The position numbers and the translations under genes are program-made. 53,381 nucleotides of DNA from Ignisphaera sp. (GTDB taxonomy: Archaea > Thermoproteota > Thermoprotei_A > Sulfolobales > Ignisphaeraceae), in assembly GCA_028275825.1 (NCBI GenBank), contig JAPWTX010000008.1:1-53381 (forward strand). The letters are read 5' to 3'. Below are positions 25,379 through 34,479 of this stretch, piece by piece. Position 1 is the first letter of the stretch. Each line of letters starts with the position of its first letter. The notes below the pieces were generated by a model that was not told the origin of the DNA, did not search any database, and was given only the letters and a program-made list of their open reading frames with translations.

Positions 25379-26668
25379 ATGTCACTAAAGGAGTTTGTGT
25401 CTTTGCTTGATAAAAGTGAGATAGAGGATTACACAAGTTATGAGCTGCATCCAGAGTTAGAACCTACACGAATACTCTACTTATCTGATAAGAATGAAAA
25501 AGTAGTGCTTTTCAGAGTTAGAGATGCACAACAGTATTTATGCATTGGTAATATTCTGAATAATAGAAGAAGACTCTATGAAAAAGTGCTGAATACTAAA
25601 AGCGATGAGGAGGCATACAAAAGGCTCTTAGAGGCCGTAGCTAAACCAACTAAGCCAAGAGAGGTTAACTTCTTTAATAATTTTAAGTTTGTTAAAGATT
25701 TTGATTTGCATAGCATACCCTTCATAAAGTTTTACAGCGATGATGGTGGGAGGTACATAACATCAGCAATATTTATTGCATGCATAGATGGGACATGCAA
25801 TGCATCTATACATAGAACAAAGTTAGTAACAAAAGATGCTGTCGTGGCCAGAATTGTTCCTAGGCATTTGAGGTACATATATGACGAATATAAGAAGAGA
25901 GGATCTGATACACCTGTAGCTATAGTTATTGGAGTGCACCCAGCTGTAGAGCTTATGGCAGCATCTTCACCTCCTTTTGGCGTGTTCGAATTGAATTTGG
26001 TACCGAATATACTAAGTAACTTTGCAGTTGCCTACACACCGAAATACAATATACCTGTACCCTCTATAGCTTCTGTAATTTTTGAGGGAAGGATAAGTTC
26101 TTCACAATTTGTTGAGGAGGGTCCTTTTGTAGATCTGTTAAACCTTTATGATGCTGTTAGAAAAGAGCCGTTAATAAAAATAGATGCGGTATATGTAAAT
26201 CCAGATGAGTATTTCCATGTAATTTTGCCAGCAGGAAAAGAACATAAGCTGTTGCAAAGCTTCTATAGAGAAGCACTGGTGTGGCAGTATGTCAGTAATG
26301 TTGTGCCTAGGGTTCATAGAGTAAGATTGTTAGAGTCTGCAGGTTCTTGGCTTGTTTCAGTAGTTTCAATAACTAAGAATGTAGATGGCGATGCAAAGAA
26401 TGCTATCTTGGCAGCATTCTCTGCGCATCCAAGTGCCAAGGCTGTGTTAGTAGTGGATAGTGATATAGATTTAGACTCTCTAGATAACATTTTTTGGGCC
26501 TTTGCAACAAGGTTTAGAGGTAGGGAAAGTATTATTATTATTGAGAAAAGTAGGTGTTCAACACTAGACCCAATATCCCCAACTGGAATTTGCGATAAGA
26601 TAGGTGTAGATCTTACGATACCCATTTCTATGAATAAGGAGGCTTTCAAATACATTAGAATTCAGTGA
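25379..26668 (+). CDS. UbiD-family decarboxylase, probable trans-anhydromevalonate-5-phosphate decarboxylase
   Basis: A UbiD-fold, prenylated-FMN-dependent decarboxylase of 429 residues. Family features include ITSAIFIACIDGTCNASIHR, IGVHPAVELMAASSPPFG, and the late SSQFVEEGPFVDLL and MNKEAFKY segments. In archaea that use the alternative mevalonate route, this protein converts trans-anhydromevalonate phosphate to isopentenyl phosphate. The assignment is supported by the two genes that follow, which encode the two subunits of phosphomevalonate dehydratase, the preceding enzyme of that branch. The prenyl-FMN cofactor maker (UbiX) is not in the window. The three genes are tightly spaced and form an operon. 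The biochemical link comes from work on Aeropyrum; here it is inferred from family and context. Confidence 0.88.
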   Translation: MSLKEFVSLLDKSEIEDYTSYELHPELEPTRILYLSDKNEKVVLFRVRDAQQYLCIGNILNNRRRLYEKVLNTKSDEEAYKRLLEAVAKPTKPREVNFFNNFKFVKDFDLHSIPFIKFYSDDGGRYITSAIFIACIDGTCNASIHRTKLVTKDAVVARIVPRHLRYIYDEYKKRGSDTPVAIVIGVHPAVELMAASSPPFGVFELNLVPNILSNFAVAYTPKYNIPVPSIASVIFEGRISSSQFVEEGPFVDLLNLYDAVRKEPLIKIDAVYVNPDEYFHVILPAGKEHKLLQSFYREALVWQYVSNVVPRVHRVRLLESAGSWLVSVVSITKNVDGDAKNAILAAFSAHPSAKAVLVVDSDIDLDSLDNIFWAFATRFRGRESIIIIEKSRCSTLDPISPTGICDKIGVDLTIPISMNKEAFKYIRIQ

Positions 26669-26675
26669 GTGTTTG

Positions 26676-27845
26676 ATGTATCTTACTAGAATAGAAGAAA
26701 AAATGTTTAGTGGTGAATATGGTGAGGTTGTGGAGAAAGCGATTAGAGTGATAGTTAAAGTTGGTGAGGCTCTTGGAGCAGAAAGACTTGTTAAAATAAG
26801 TCATGCACATATCTCAGGAGTTTCATACTTCAATATAGGTGATGAGGGTCTTGAGCTATTGGAGGGTTTTAGTAATAGAGGTGCAATGGTTAGCATATAT
26901 ACTACAGCGAATCCCTATTCGTTTGCAGGTCTAGGCCTGTACAAGGATGATGAGCTTATTAGAAAGCAGGCAAAGATAATAGAGAGTTTGATAAGGATTG
27001 GTGTTGATCCAAATAGCTTTACATGCACTCCATATAAACTTAGGAAACCTTTTGTGGAAGAGCACCTTGCCTGGGCAGAGTCCAGCGCTGTAATTTACGC
27101 GAATACTATTTTTGGTGCTAGAACGAATAGAGAAGGTGGATTAATAGCCTTAATGGCGGCACTAATTGGAAGAACCTATTATGCAGGTATGCATAAATTA
27201 GAGAATAGAAGAGCTAGTGAAATAATAGTAACACTATTTGATGTAGATTCAATTCTTGTTGCAAGTCTTCTTGGACTTTACATAGGCAGAATAGTACACG
27301 ATATTCCCTACATTAGAGCAAGGTATAGAGCAGAAAATGAAACCATGCATGATATAATGATACGGAACACTCTAGCTTCAATAGCTACAACTTCAGACTT
27401 GCCCATGGCAGTATTAGAAGGTGTAACACCGCAAAGCACATATGTTATGGAAAAAGATGAAACAATATCTGTTGATATGAAGGAATTGGAGAATATAGAT
27501 ATAAAATGCGGTAGTGATGTACTGCTTCTAGGTTGTCCACATATAACACTAGATGAACTTGAAATACTGCTAAAAGATAAACAACTAAATTTATTGAAAA
27601 AATACGGCATTTCTAAAATTATTGTGACAGTACCTAAATACAATGAAAAGAGTAGTGAAATTTTTAAGCTTGTGCAAAAAGTAAGAGAAAGATATTCAAT
27701 AGAAATACAAATTTTGCCAGGGGCATGCGCTGTAGTATCGAATCTAAAAGCACTTGGCTTCACAGCTATAGCAACACCACATGGGAAAGCATTGCATTAT
27801 CTCCAAAATTTAGCAGGTGCAAAGCCTTGCGCAATTCATGTATAA
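26676..27845 (+). CDS. Phosphomevalonate dehydratase large subunit (aconitase X type)
   Basis: The large subunit of aconitase X type phosphomevalonate dehydratase, an iron-sulfur enzyme that dehydrates mevalonate-5-phosphate to trans-anhydromevalonate phosphate. Family features include the N-terminal VKISHAHISGVSYFNIGDEG, TTANPYSFAGLG, the cysteine in FTCTPYKL, the AWAESSAVIYANTIFGARTN stretch and the LLGCPHITLDEL and PGACAVV cysteines that may bind the cluster. The frame begins with TTG-ATG at 26673; the ATG at 26676 is the better start. It follows the UbiD-type gene by 7 bp and overlaps the small-subunit gene by 19 bp, consistent with coupled synthesis of the heterodimer. Confidence 0.9.
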   Translation: MYLTRIEEKMFSGEYGEVVEKAIRVIVKVGEALGAERLVKISHAHISGVSYFNIGDEGLELLEGFSNRGAMVSIYTTANPYSFAGLGLYKDDELIRKQAKIIESLIRIGVDPNSFTCTPYKLRKPFVEEHLAWAESSAVIYANTIFGARTNREGGLIALMAALIGRTYYAGMHKLENRRASEIIVTLFDVDSILVASLLGLYIGRIVHDIPYIRARYRAENETMHDIMIRNTLASIATTSDLPMAVLEGVTPQSTYVMEKDETISVDMKELENIDIKCGSDVLLLGCPHITLDELEILLKDKQLNLLKKYGISKIIVTVPKYNEKSSEIFKLVQKVRERYSIEIQILPGACAVVSNLKALGFTAIATPHGKALHYLQNLAGAKPCAIHV

Positions 27846-28249
27846 AACTTGTAAATGTTGTGACGTTGAAAGAAGGTGATGCGGTAGGTCAGATACTCAA
27901 GGTCCCCACTCTTTCATTTTTAGGAGATGTTGATAAGTATAGTGGAAGAATAGTATCTCAAGATGTTAATAATTATAATAAGAGCATTAAAGATGTTATA
28001 CTTATTGTTAGGAAGTTTCGAGGCAGTACGGTAGGTACATATGTTCTATATTCTATGTGCAGAAGAGGATTAGCGCCTAAAGCCATTTTAATGTGCAAAC
28101 CTGATCCCGTGATTATAGGTGGTATCGTTTTGTGCAATATTCTCGGTGTGAGCAATGTACCTGAAAAATTTTATGAAGAAATTCCTGATGGTGTTAAGGC
28201 TTTGCTAAGAATCAGAAAAAATGCGATGGAACTGTGTTTCAGTGTCTGA
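27827..28249 (+). CDS. Phosphomevalonate dehydratase small subunit (DUF126/aconitase X swivel)
   Basis: The small swivel-domain subunit of aconitase X type dehydratase. It contains EGDAVGQILKVPTLSFLGDV near the start, then DVILIVRKFRGSTVGTYVLY with the conserved R-G-S-T segment and the late PDPVIIGGIVL. The open frame extends upstream to 27725, but that part only overlaps the large-subunit gene in another frame. The TTG at 27827 is preceded by GGTG with 8 nt spacing (CAGGTGCAAAGCCTTG), leaving a 19-bp overlap with the large subunit. About 140 residues is normal. Together with the two preceding genes it completes the mevalonate-phosphate to isopentenyl-phosphate segment. Confidence 0.88.
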   Translation: MRNSCIKLVNVVTLKEGDAVGQILKVPTLSFLGDVDKYSGRIVSQDVNNYNKSIKDVILIVRKFRGSTVGTYVLYSMCRRGLAPKAILMCKPDPVIIGGIVLCNILGVSNVPEKFYEEIPDGVKALLRIRKNAMELCFSV

Positions 28250-28265
28250 AGTTGTAGGAATAGAT

Positions 28266-28751
28266 TTAAGTCTTTCTAGTGGGCCTTGCCTTGGTTTTTT
28301 CCTGCTCCTTCTCTTTACTTAGAATAATCCTAATTTTTTCAACTCTTTCAAGAGCATCCAGCCATGAGATAATGTTTCTAATATCTTCAAATTCAACTTC
28401 CTTACTGCTCTTTAGCTTGCTCACATAATCGCCTAGCCTGTTTGCTATAGACTTTTCCAACTCAGTTAACACTGATGTGACATTAGCCTTAGAGAGATCT
28501 TCCTCAGTTTTCACAAGCATTACACGACCATGAACAGGGCAGACAACTTCACCACTTGTGAGCTTGAACAAAGGCGAACCACAAAGGGGGCATGACTCAG
28601 CAAGCATTGTAGCACCACTTCTCATTAACTCGCTAGCCCTCTTTATTATAGCATCTCTATCAATGCGTTCCAACACATCACACCTACTATGCTCTAGCTG
28701 TATATTGCTATTGCATAAAGATTTATTAAGATTAAATATTTTAGATAACAT
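28266..28751 (-). CDS. Sjogren/scleroderma autoantigen 1 (p27)-like zinc-ribbon protein
   Basis: A 161-residue archaeal member of the autoantigen-1 (UPF0148) family. Residues about 35-80 hold the family core: RASELMRSGATMLAESCPLC, then GSPLFKLTSGEVVCPVHGR, a zinc ribbon with CPLC and CPVH. The flanking regions are helical, and the C-terminal end is very rich in Lys, Glu and Arg. In archaea the protein is widespread and its function is unclear; a nucleic-acid or ribosome-related role has been suggested. It converges on the mevalonate genes (16 bp apart) and is divergent from the membrane operon that starts at 28798. Confidence 0.8.
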   Translation of the reverse strand: MLSKIFNLNKSLCNSNIQLEHSRCDVLERIDRDAIIKRASELMRSGATMLAESCPLCGSPLFKLTSGEVVCPVHGRVMLVKTEEDLSKANVTSVLTELEKSIANRLGDYVSKLKSSKEVEFEDIRNIISWLDALERVEKIRIILSKEKEQEKTKARPTRKT

Positions 28752-28797
28752 CTGTTTATAAATGAATTCAGTAATGAGGTGTAGAGATACATAGGTA

Positions 28798-30543
28798 ATG
28801 AATGTTGGTAATAATATGAAGAGCGTCTACACTATTTTAATAGGCATTGTTGTTGGTCTATTTATAAGCTTTGCAAATAGCTATTCTTATGCAATATCTG
28901 GCTACACCACATCAGAAATTTCTTTAATATACATACCATTAGTAATCCTAACGATATTTAAGTTGTTAAAGCTAAATTATGATGGTCAAGATTTACTATA
29001 CTCAACAGCAGTAGCTATAGGAGTCGATATCACGACAACTCTAACAAGTGGAATGTATATAACATATGGTTTCCTTGGCTATGTTTCTAATAGACTTAGC
29101 CTATTTGGATTTAATATATCTATACCACCCCAGCTTTTCAGTAACAAAAGATTTTTCTTTGTAGATGTAGTAGCGATGCCAACATACATTACCTTAGCTG
29201 TGGCATCTCTAGGGGGGTTATTCATAGCATTTGCATTAAGAAGTCATTTCTTTGACAAGGAAAGGTTGAGATATCCTATAGGTACGGTATGCGCCATAGT
29301 TGTGCAAGCGCTTAAAAATGTTTTGATAAAAAGGAAATTCCTTGCAATATTTTTTATAGCGGGTTTTGCACTACAAATGTTTTACTTTATAAACCAAATG
29401 GCATTAGATTTAACGCCAGCAGCATCAATGTTCATTCCTGGTACTTCGCTTGCATTGGCATTTGTACCACTTGTATTTGCTCTATTTCTACTTCTACCCC
29501 TAGGTGTTTTGAGGATGTTGTTTACAGGATCTTTCTTAATGTATTTAGTCTTTATCCCAATGGCTATTATACTATTTAAAATCCCTATAATACCTGCACA
29601 AAGTTATGATGATATGCTGTTCAGTATATCACCAATTGTTCTTAGTTACAATGTTGGCTTTGTAATAACATTCCTGCTATTCTATATCATAAAATATCTT
29701 AAGCAGCTCTTACTGAGCTTAAAGGTTGCAATAGAATTTACTATTGAGAGATTTATGCTATTAGTTGGAATAACATTTTTAGCATTTCTCGGGCTTACAG
29801 CATTAATGCTTACTCATCTAAATAATTTTAGCCTCATGCTCATCATAATGCTAGTTTTGTTTCTTCACTTCATATTAATTATAGGTAACATCAGAAATGT
29901 GGGGGAAACAGGCACGGGTTCACAAGCTCTCTACCCCCTAGTGACTATGTCAATGTATGTAGCAGGGGTGCGCAATCCTTTAACATATGCAGTTTTGGAT
30001 CCTTATACAGGAATTCCAATGCCACAGACAGTGGCTGCATCTGTGATGAACTTACTTCGATATGCTAGATTTAGCAAAGGTAATAACATTAGAGTGATCA
30101 AGTATTTTAGTATTGGGGTTGTAGTGGGAAGTATTGCTACTTATCTATATGGGAACATACTTCTCTCTGTTTATGGAGTTAATTCGCCACAGATGCCATT
30201 AACAAGGTGGATACCTACAGTTGTTTGGATGGCAGCTATATACAATGGAAAACTTACTATGGCATCATTATACGTGGTTGTTTTTTCACTACTCTTCGCA
30301 ATACCACTCATATTCTTGTCTCATCTACTAGGTTTTCCACTATTTCCATTTTTAGTTGGCATAACACTCACACCTGATATAGGGTTTCAAGCATTGCTAG
30401 CATACTTTATAAAGAACTTGATTGTACGCTTTGGATCAGCATTGCACGAAAGGCTAATCATTAGCGTTGCATTTTTCTTACTTGGAGCAGCACTCGCAAT
30501 TATAGTAAATACTATACTTAATGCATTAGGGTTACCTTTATGA
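28798..30543 (+). CDS. Multi-spanning membrane protein, OPT-transporter-like
   Basis: A 581-residue protein with about 14-16 hydrophobic helices and few long loops. Several stretches resemble prokaryotic OPT (oligopeptide/siderophore transporter) proteins: RLRYPIGTVCAIVVQAL after the first third, GTGSQALYPLVTMSMYVAGV, then PMPQTVAASVMNLLRYARF and the late PLTRWIPTVVWMAAIYNGK. The overall arrangement fits a half-size OPT protein. It starts a four-gene operon: its stop overlaps the next ATG (ATGA), and the last gene is an ABC ATPase. OPT proteins normally work without an ATPase, so this combination is odd. The OPT assignment is moderate; the membrane nature is certain. Confidence 0.6.
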   Translation: MNVGNNMKSVYTILIGIVVGLFISFANSYSYAISGYTTSEISLIYIPLVILTIFKLLKLNYDGQDLLYSTAVAIGVDITTTLTSGMYITYGFLGYVSNRLSLFGFNISIPPQLFSNKRFFFVDVVAMPTYITLAVASLGGLFIAFALRSHFFDKERLRYPIGTVCAIVVQALKNVLIKRKFLAIFFIAGFALQMFYFINQMALDLTPAASMFIPGTSLALAFVPLVFALFLLLPLGVLRMLFTGSFLMYLVFIPMAIILFKIPIIPAQSYDDMLFSISPIVLSYNVGFVITFLLFYIIKYLKQLLLSLKVAIEFTIERFMLLVGITFLAFLGLTALMLTHLNNFSLMLIIMLVLFLHFILIIGNIRNVGETGTGSQALYPLVTMSMYVAGVRNPLTYAVLDPYTGIPMPQTVAASVMNLLRYARFSKGNNIRVIKYFSIGVVVGSIATYLYGNILLSVYGVNSPQMPLTRWIPTVVWMAAIYNGKLTMASLYVVVFSLLFAIPLIFLSHLLGFPLFPFLVGITLTPDIGFQALLAYFIKNLIVRFGSALHERLIISVAFFLLGAALAIIVNTILNALGLPL

Positions 30544-32150
30544 GTTTTGCCATATTATTGGCGTCAGGATATGTAATAGTAGTAGCAATACTATTATTCA
30601 CTATCTTGGTACTTGTGGTGCTGAATCGTATTAAAGGATTTGTAGAGGAGGAACAAATAGCTATACCCACTATGGTTTCACCAGCCTTCAAAATCATAAA
30701 GTTGATGTTTCTTAAGGTAGCCATAAGCATCGAAACTGTGTTAATGGTAGTAGCAGTAATGCTAACAGCATTTACAACAAGCTATGTAGCTACGTATTTG
30801 TATTCATTTACAAGCATAGATGCTGTAAATATACCACATACCTACTCTGTGTTGCTAATTTCAAATCACTTTGTGAATCAGATTGAGAAAGAGTTGATAA
30901 ATGTATCAACATCTCCTCTTAGTTATATTGAAATACTTCAAATATTTCATGAAATACCTGTTGAACATAGTAGTGGTGCAAGCTATTTACTTCCACTACT
31001 AATTAAATGCAAAGGTTATGATATTGAAAAATATAACAATACAATATCATATCTGTGCAAATATCTAGTCAATAATAAGTACGTGGCTTTGATTGATGTA
31101 AGCAATAGGATTGTTGAAGGAAGAATTAGAGTTGGAGATGAGGAATTTTTGATAATTAGAGAGAACCTTTCCAAGTATTTATCTATTCCATTATTGCCTG
31201 GAATATTTCCTATTCACACTATGGGTGTTATGGGTGGTGCTACAATCACAGCCTCAACATCTTCGATAATTGTAATGCCTTTCAGCAAAGACCTTTATAA
31301 CACCATTTGTGAAGGTGAATGTGACGTCAAGACATTCTTGCTAATCACTTCTTTGCTACCAAGTAGTGTGAAAAATGCTATTTTAGATGTAGGATTAAAA
31401 TATTTTGACATTGTCGCTATGCGACATGATAATGTAGTTGATATATATAGTCCTAATTTAGTGCCTTCTATGAAAACTCTAATGGGGGTGATCTCCTCGA
31501 TACTGATTGCACTAATATTTTCGCTTTCGATTTCAGGTGGTTTAGTTGAAAAAGTTGTAAGGATTTCGGAAAAGCTGTTTTTGGTGGGGGTGTCATACGA
31601 TACAATTACAGCGTCCACAAGTATGACCTTAATACTCGTTTTTATTATTTTCTTTGCACCCTTCTTGATCTTGATGCGATTTAGCGCTGCCACAGATATT
31701 TCAATACTTTCGTATATTCTTTCTGCGGTTGCTTCAAACATTTTACTGACATATAGAGTAGCAAGAAGCCTAAAGTCAAAAAGTTATAGAATTTTACCAA
31801 AGTCGTCTCTCACAATTAATACATTAATGCGATTGGATGTAGAACAACTTAAACAGGCTATACAAAGGTTTTTTGGCGTTGATGATCTTTTTGCATTAAG
31901 TGAAATAGAAGTATTAAAAGGTTTAGATGAATACAATGAGGTTAGAATAGAATTAATTTATAAAAGGAGTTTTGCTACATTGGTCACTGTGGAGATTTAT
32001 GAGGATAAGAACAAAGATGTATGGAGCTACAATGCATATGTTGATGTGTGGAGCATGGAAGAGCTGAGCAAATATGAATACAATAAAATTGCTGCACTTG
32101 TGCTTTCAAAGGTTCAGGGGGTTATAATGCAATGCATTACAAAATTCTAA
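30540..32150 (+). CDS. FtsX/MacB-like permease protein with large extracytoplasmic domain
   Basis: A 536-residue membrane protein. TM1 is near residues 3-26 and TM2 near 55-82; an extracytoplasmic domain spans about 85-320; three more helices follow at about 325-350 (ISSILIALIFSLSISGGLV), 365-388 and 390-410; and a cytoplasmic domain of about 115 residues ends the protein. The segment SEKLFLVGVSYDTITAS between helices looks like the coupling loop of FtsX-type permeases (LGAS-x3-I). It overlaps its upstream neighbour by 4 bp and its downstream neighbour by 19 bp. With the small membrane protein and the ATPase it probably makes a MacB/LolCDE-type complex. Its substrate is unknown. Confidence 0.6.
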   Translation: MSFAILLASGYVIVVAILLFTILVLVVLNRIKGFVEEEQIAIPTMVSPAFKIIKLMFLKVAISIETVLMVVAVMLTAFTTSYVATYLYSFTSIDAVNIPHTYSVLLISNHFVNQIEKELINVSTSPLSYIEILQIFHEIPVEHSSGASYLLPLLIKCKGYDIEKYNNTISYLCKYLVNNKYVALIDVSNRIVEGRIRVGDEEFLIIRENLSKYLSIPLLPGIFPIHTMGVMGGATITASTSSIIVMPFSKDLYNTICEGECDVKTFLLITSLLPSSVKNAILDVGLKYFDIVAMRHDNVVDIYSPNLVPSMKTLMGVISSILIALIFSLSISGGLVEKVVRISEKLFLVGVSYDTITASTSMTLILVFIIFFAPFLILMRFSAATDISILSYILSAVASNILLTYRVARSLKSKSYRILPKSSLTINTLMRLDVEQLKQAIQRFFGVDDLFALSEIEVLKGLDEYNEVRIELIYKRSFATLVTVEIYEDKNKDVWSYNAYVDVWSMEELSKYEYNKIAALVLSKVQGVIMQCITKF

Positions 32151-32530
32151 TAAAGACTGCTAAGTATTCGATTAAATGCAATGGCTTCAATTATGTCATG
32201 CTATATGCATTTTCTTTAATTCTATACATAATTACCTGTCCTGGTAATGTAACACTAGCTATTTCTCTTATCTTGAGTATTATAATGCTATATGCATCAA
32301 TATTGTCAGACAAGCTGAACATAGCACAACTAATCAATGCTTACAACATTGTGGGTTTAAAAAGAAAAGAAATAGCGTTAGCATTCTACATTTTTGTTAA
32401 TATTCGAATATTGTTAATCACAATGGTATACATTATAGCATACCCAAATTTTACTGTAATCGCTTATCTTTTCGTATTGTCAAACATATTTATAGCGTTG
32501 GTATATCATTTCTCATTTCAGAGGGGTTAA
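32132..32530 (+). CDS. Small four-helix membrane protein, possible split permease half
   Basis: A 132-residue protein with four predicted helices (VMLYAFSLILYIIT, NVTLAISLILSIIMLYAS, IALAFYIFVNIRILLITMVY, AYLFVLSNIFIALVYHF). Between helices two and three is NIVGLKRKEIALAF, a pattern like the coupling segment of FtsX permeases (LG-x-x-R-x-x-I). It could be the second half of a split permease whose first half is the preceding protein. It overlaps that gene by 19 bp and is followed after 2 bp by the ATPase gene. I know no named family for it. Confidence 0.6.
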   Translation: MHYKILIKTAKYSIKCNGFNYVMLYAFSLILYIITCPGNVTLAISLILSIIMLYASILSDKLNIAQLINAYNIVGLKRKEIALAFYIFVNIRILLITMVYIIAYPNFTVIAYLFVLSNIFIALVYHFSFQRG

Positions 32531-32532
32531 GA

Positions 32533-33213
32533 TTGAAAGACATCATAGTTACTGTGAAAAATCTGTGGAAATACTACAATTACATGGGTCAAAGAATAGC
32601 AATTCTAAAAGGTGTAAATGTATTGTTATATAGAGGTGATGTAGCATGTATTTATGGGCCTAGTGGTGCTGGCAAAACAACTTTCTTAAAAATTTTGGCA
32701 GGACTTGAAAGACCTGATGCAGGGGAAATTATAGTAGAGGGCTATAATTTAACTCTATTAGATGATGATGCTTTAGCCACACTTAGAACTACTATTGTGA
32801 GTTACATTCCGCAAGATTATGGGCTTATAGACGACTTTACAGTATATGAAAACGTTGAACTTCCATTACTAGTTGCCGGAATCCCCGAAGAAGAGAGGAG
32901 AGTCATACTCCTAGAAACCCTTAGATATATGGGAATAGTGGAGAAGATGTATACAAAGGTGAAGTATTTAAGTGGAGGTGAGAAACAAAGAGTGGCTATA
33001 GCTCGTGCGCTAGTTGTTACTCCATCGCTTCTCCTAGCAGATGAACCTACAGCAAATTTGGATTGGGAAAATGCAAAAAGAGTATTAGAATTGTTCACAA
33101 GAATAAATAGAGATTTTGAAACAACAATAACTATAGTGTCTCACGATGCTAGAGTTCTTGAATTCGCAAATAGAAGATTTGCACTTTATGATGGTGTCTT
33201 AAAGGAGGTATAG
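32533..33213 (+). CDS. ABC transporter ATPase, LolD/MacB-type
   Basis: An ABC ATPase of 226 residues in the LolD/FtsE/MacB group. It has Walker A GPSGAGKTTF, Q-loop YIPQDYGLID, signature YLSGGEKQRVAIARAL, Walker B LLLADEPTANLD and the H-loop TIVSHDARVLEFANR. The length and the LADEPT motif favour this subgroup over importers. The TTG start at 32533 follows GAGGGG with 6 nt spacing and lies 2 bp after the preceding stop. It is the last gene of the operon beginning at 28798 and would power the FtsX-like permease parts. Confidence 0.92.
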   Translation: MKDIIVTVKNLWKYYNYMGQRIAILKGVNVLLYRGDVACIYGPSGAGKTTFLKILAGLERPDAGEIIVEGYNLTLLDDDALATLRTTIVSYIPQDYGLIDDFTVYENVELPLLVAGIPEEERRVILLETLRYMGIVEKMYTKVKYLSGGEKQRVAIARALVVTPSLLLADEPTANLDWENAKRVLELFTRINRDFETTITIVSHDARVLEFANRRFALYDGVLKEV

Positions 33214-33634
33214 AATAGAACATAGAATACCATCGGGGTTATTTCCTCTATAAGCGATTTGATATAGCTTTAAATATCACATTCATATCTAGATCCTATT
33301 GATATGATATTATTCAGAGATCCTAAACTATGAGGATCATTACCTTAACCATACATTGAGATAATGATCGAGAGCTTAATAGAACCTTCTCAAACATTCA
33401 AGACCTGGCTCTCTGAATAATTTCAAATGTTTAAACTTTATAGAGGCTCAAGAAGGATGAGGCTATGAAGTTTGTATCAATCCATATGAAACTATATGCT
33501 AGCAGGAACTCCTTCATATATTCGATGTTTTCCTGTAGCGTATAGCGTGTTTTGATGCAACATATTTCTCTTTATTATTCAATATAGCTTCTTTCTTATT
33601 TTTAAGAAACCAGGTTTATCTGAGAATATCGAGA
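33214..33634. other. Gene-free region
   Basis: No gene is supported between the ABC operon and the sRNA candidate. The sequence is AT-rich with frequent stops in all frames and no clear repeat. Confidence 0.5.
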
Positions 33635-33698
33635 TGCTTCACATGGTCCGTGAAATCATCACTATGTCAGCTAACCCAGCGTGCGCTCATCAAATTAG
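33635..33698 (-). ncRNA. C/D box sRNA candidate
   Basis: On the minus strand: C TTGATGA (33693-33687, first base off consensus), 16-nt guide, D' CTGA (33670-33667), 4-nt spacer, C' GTGATGA (33662-33656), 13-nt guide TTTCACGGACCAT and D GTGA (33642-33639, one mismatch). A TATA-like TTTTATAAGC lies about 22-31 nt upstream of box C. Imperfect outer boxes with perfect inner ones are the reverse of the usual pattern, so I hold this at medium confidence. Confidence 0.45.
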
Positions 33699-33751
33699 CT
33701 TTAAATTGCGCTGCTTATAAAACTATTTGGTTTTGGTAAGAGGGGAAATTC

Positions 33752-34477
33752 ATGAAAGTTGTAATACTGGCTGGTGGTCTTGGAAAAAGATTGAGACCAT
33801 TAACAGAGGATAGGCCAAAGATTCTTGTTGAGGTGTGTAAAAGACCTATTCTAGAATGGCATATTCATTGGCTTAGTAAGTATGGGTTTAAAGATTTTGT
33901 ATTGCTTTTAGGGCATGCAAAAGAGAAGGTTTTAGAAGAGGTTGGAAGTGGAAAGAAGTATGGTATAAATGTGGCTTACATAGTAGAGGATGAACCGCTT
34001 GGCACTGGAGGTGCTATAAAGAATGCAGAAGGTCTTTTAAGGAATGAAGAATGGTTTTTGGTAATAAATGGAGATGTAATTACAGATTTGAATCCTCTTA
34101 TGCTTTTAGAAGTGATTAAGGGTAGTAATGCTATTGCATGCATAGCTTTGGTTCATATGAGAAGCCCATATGGTATTGTGAAAGTTGTTGAGGGGTATGT
34201 GAAGGAATTCTTGGAGAAACCCATACTGGAATATACTATTAATGCAGGGGTCTATGTAATGAAGCCACAGATTTTTGATTACTTACCTGAGAAAGGCGAT
34301 ATTGAGGTAACGGCGTTTCCTCGGCTAGCTGAGGAAGGTAAGTTAAAGGGGCATGTATTTAAAGATGTGTTGTGGAAGTCTGTAGATACTATCAAGGATC
34401 TAGAAGAGTGCGAAAGTTTACTTAGGCAAAAATATCCTGAGTTCTGCAAGAAAAACCAGAACTTGTTTAATCAATAA
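33752..34477 (+). CDS. Sugar-phosphate nucleotidyltransferase (NDP-sugar pyrophosphorylase)
   Basis: A 241-residue nucleotidyltransferase that joins a nucleoside triphosphate to a sugar-1-phosphate. It has the nucleotide-binding signature VILAGGLGKRLRPLTEDRPK at the N-terminus, EDEPLGTGGAIKNAE, the metal Asp in VINGDVITDL and the sugar-site segment INAGVYVMKP. It lacks the C-terminal beta-helix found in GlmU or long GMP synthases, so it is the short catalytic form. Mannose-1-phosphate guanylyltransferase or a glucose-1-phosphate transferase are the likely activities. It converges on the dolichyl-phosphate sugar synthase gene with a 2-bp gap; both relate to protein glycosylation or cell-surface glycans. 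Confidence 0.88.
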   Translation: MKVVILAGGLGKRLRPLTEDRPKILVEVCKRPILEWHIHWLSKYGFKDFVLLLGHAKEKVLEEVGSGKKYGINVAYIVEDEPLGTGGAIKNAEGLLRNEEWFLVINGDVITDLNPLMLLEVIKGSNAIACIALVHMRSPYGIVKVVEGYVKEFLEKPILEYTINAGVYVMKPQIFDYLPEKGDIEVTAFPRLAEEGKLKGHVFKDVLWKSVDTIKDLEECESLLRQKYPEFCKKNQNLFNQ

Positions 34478-34479
34478 AG

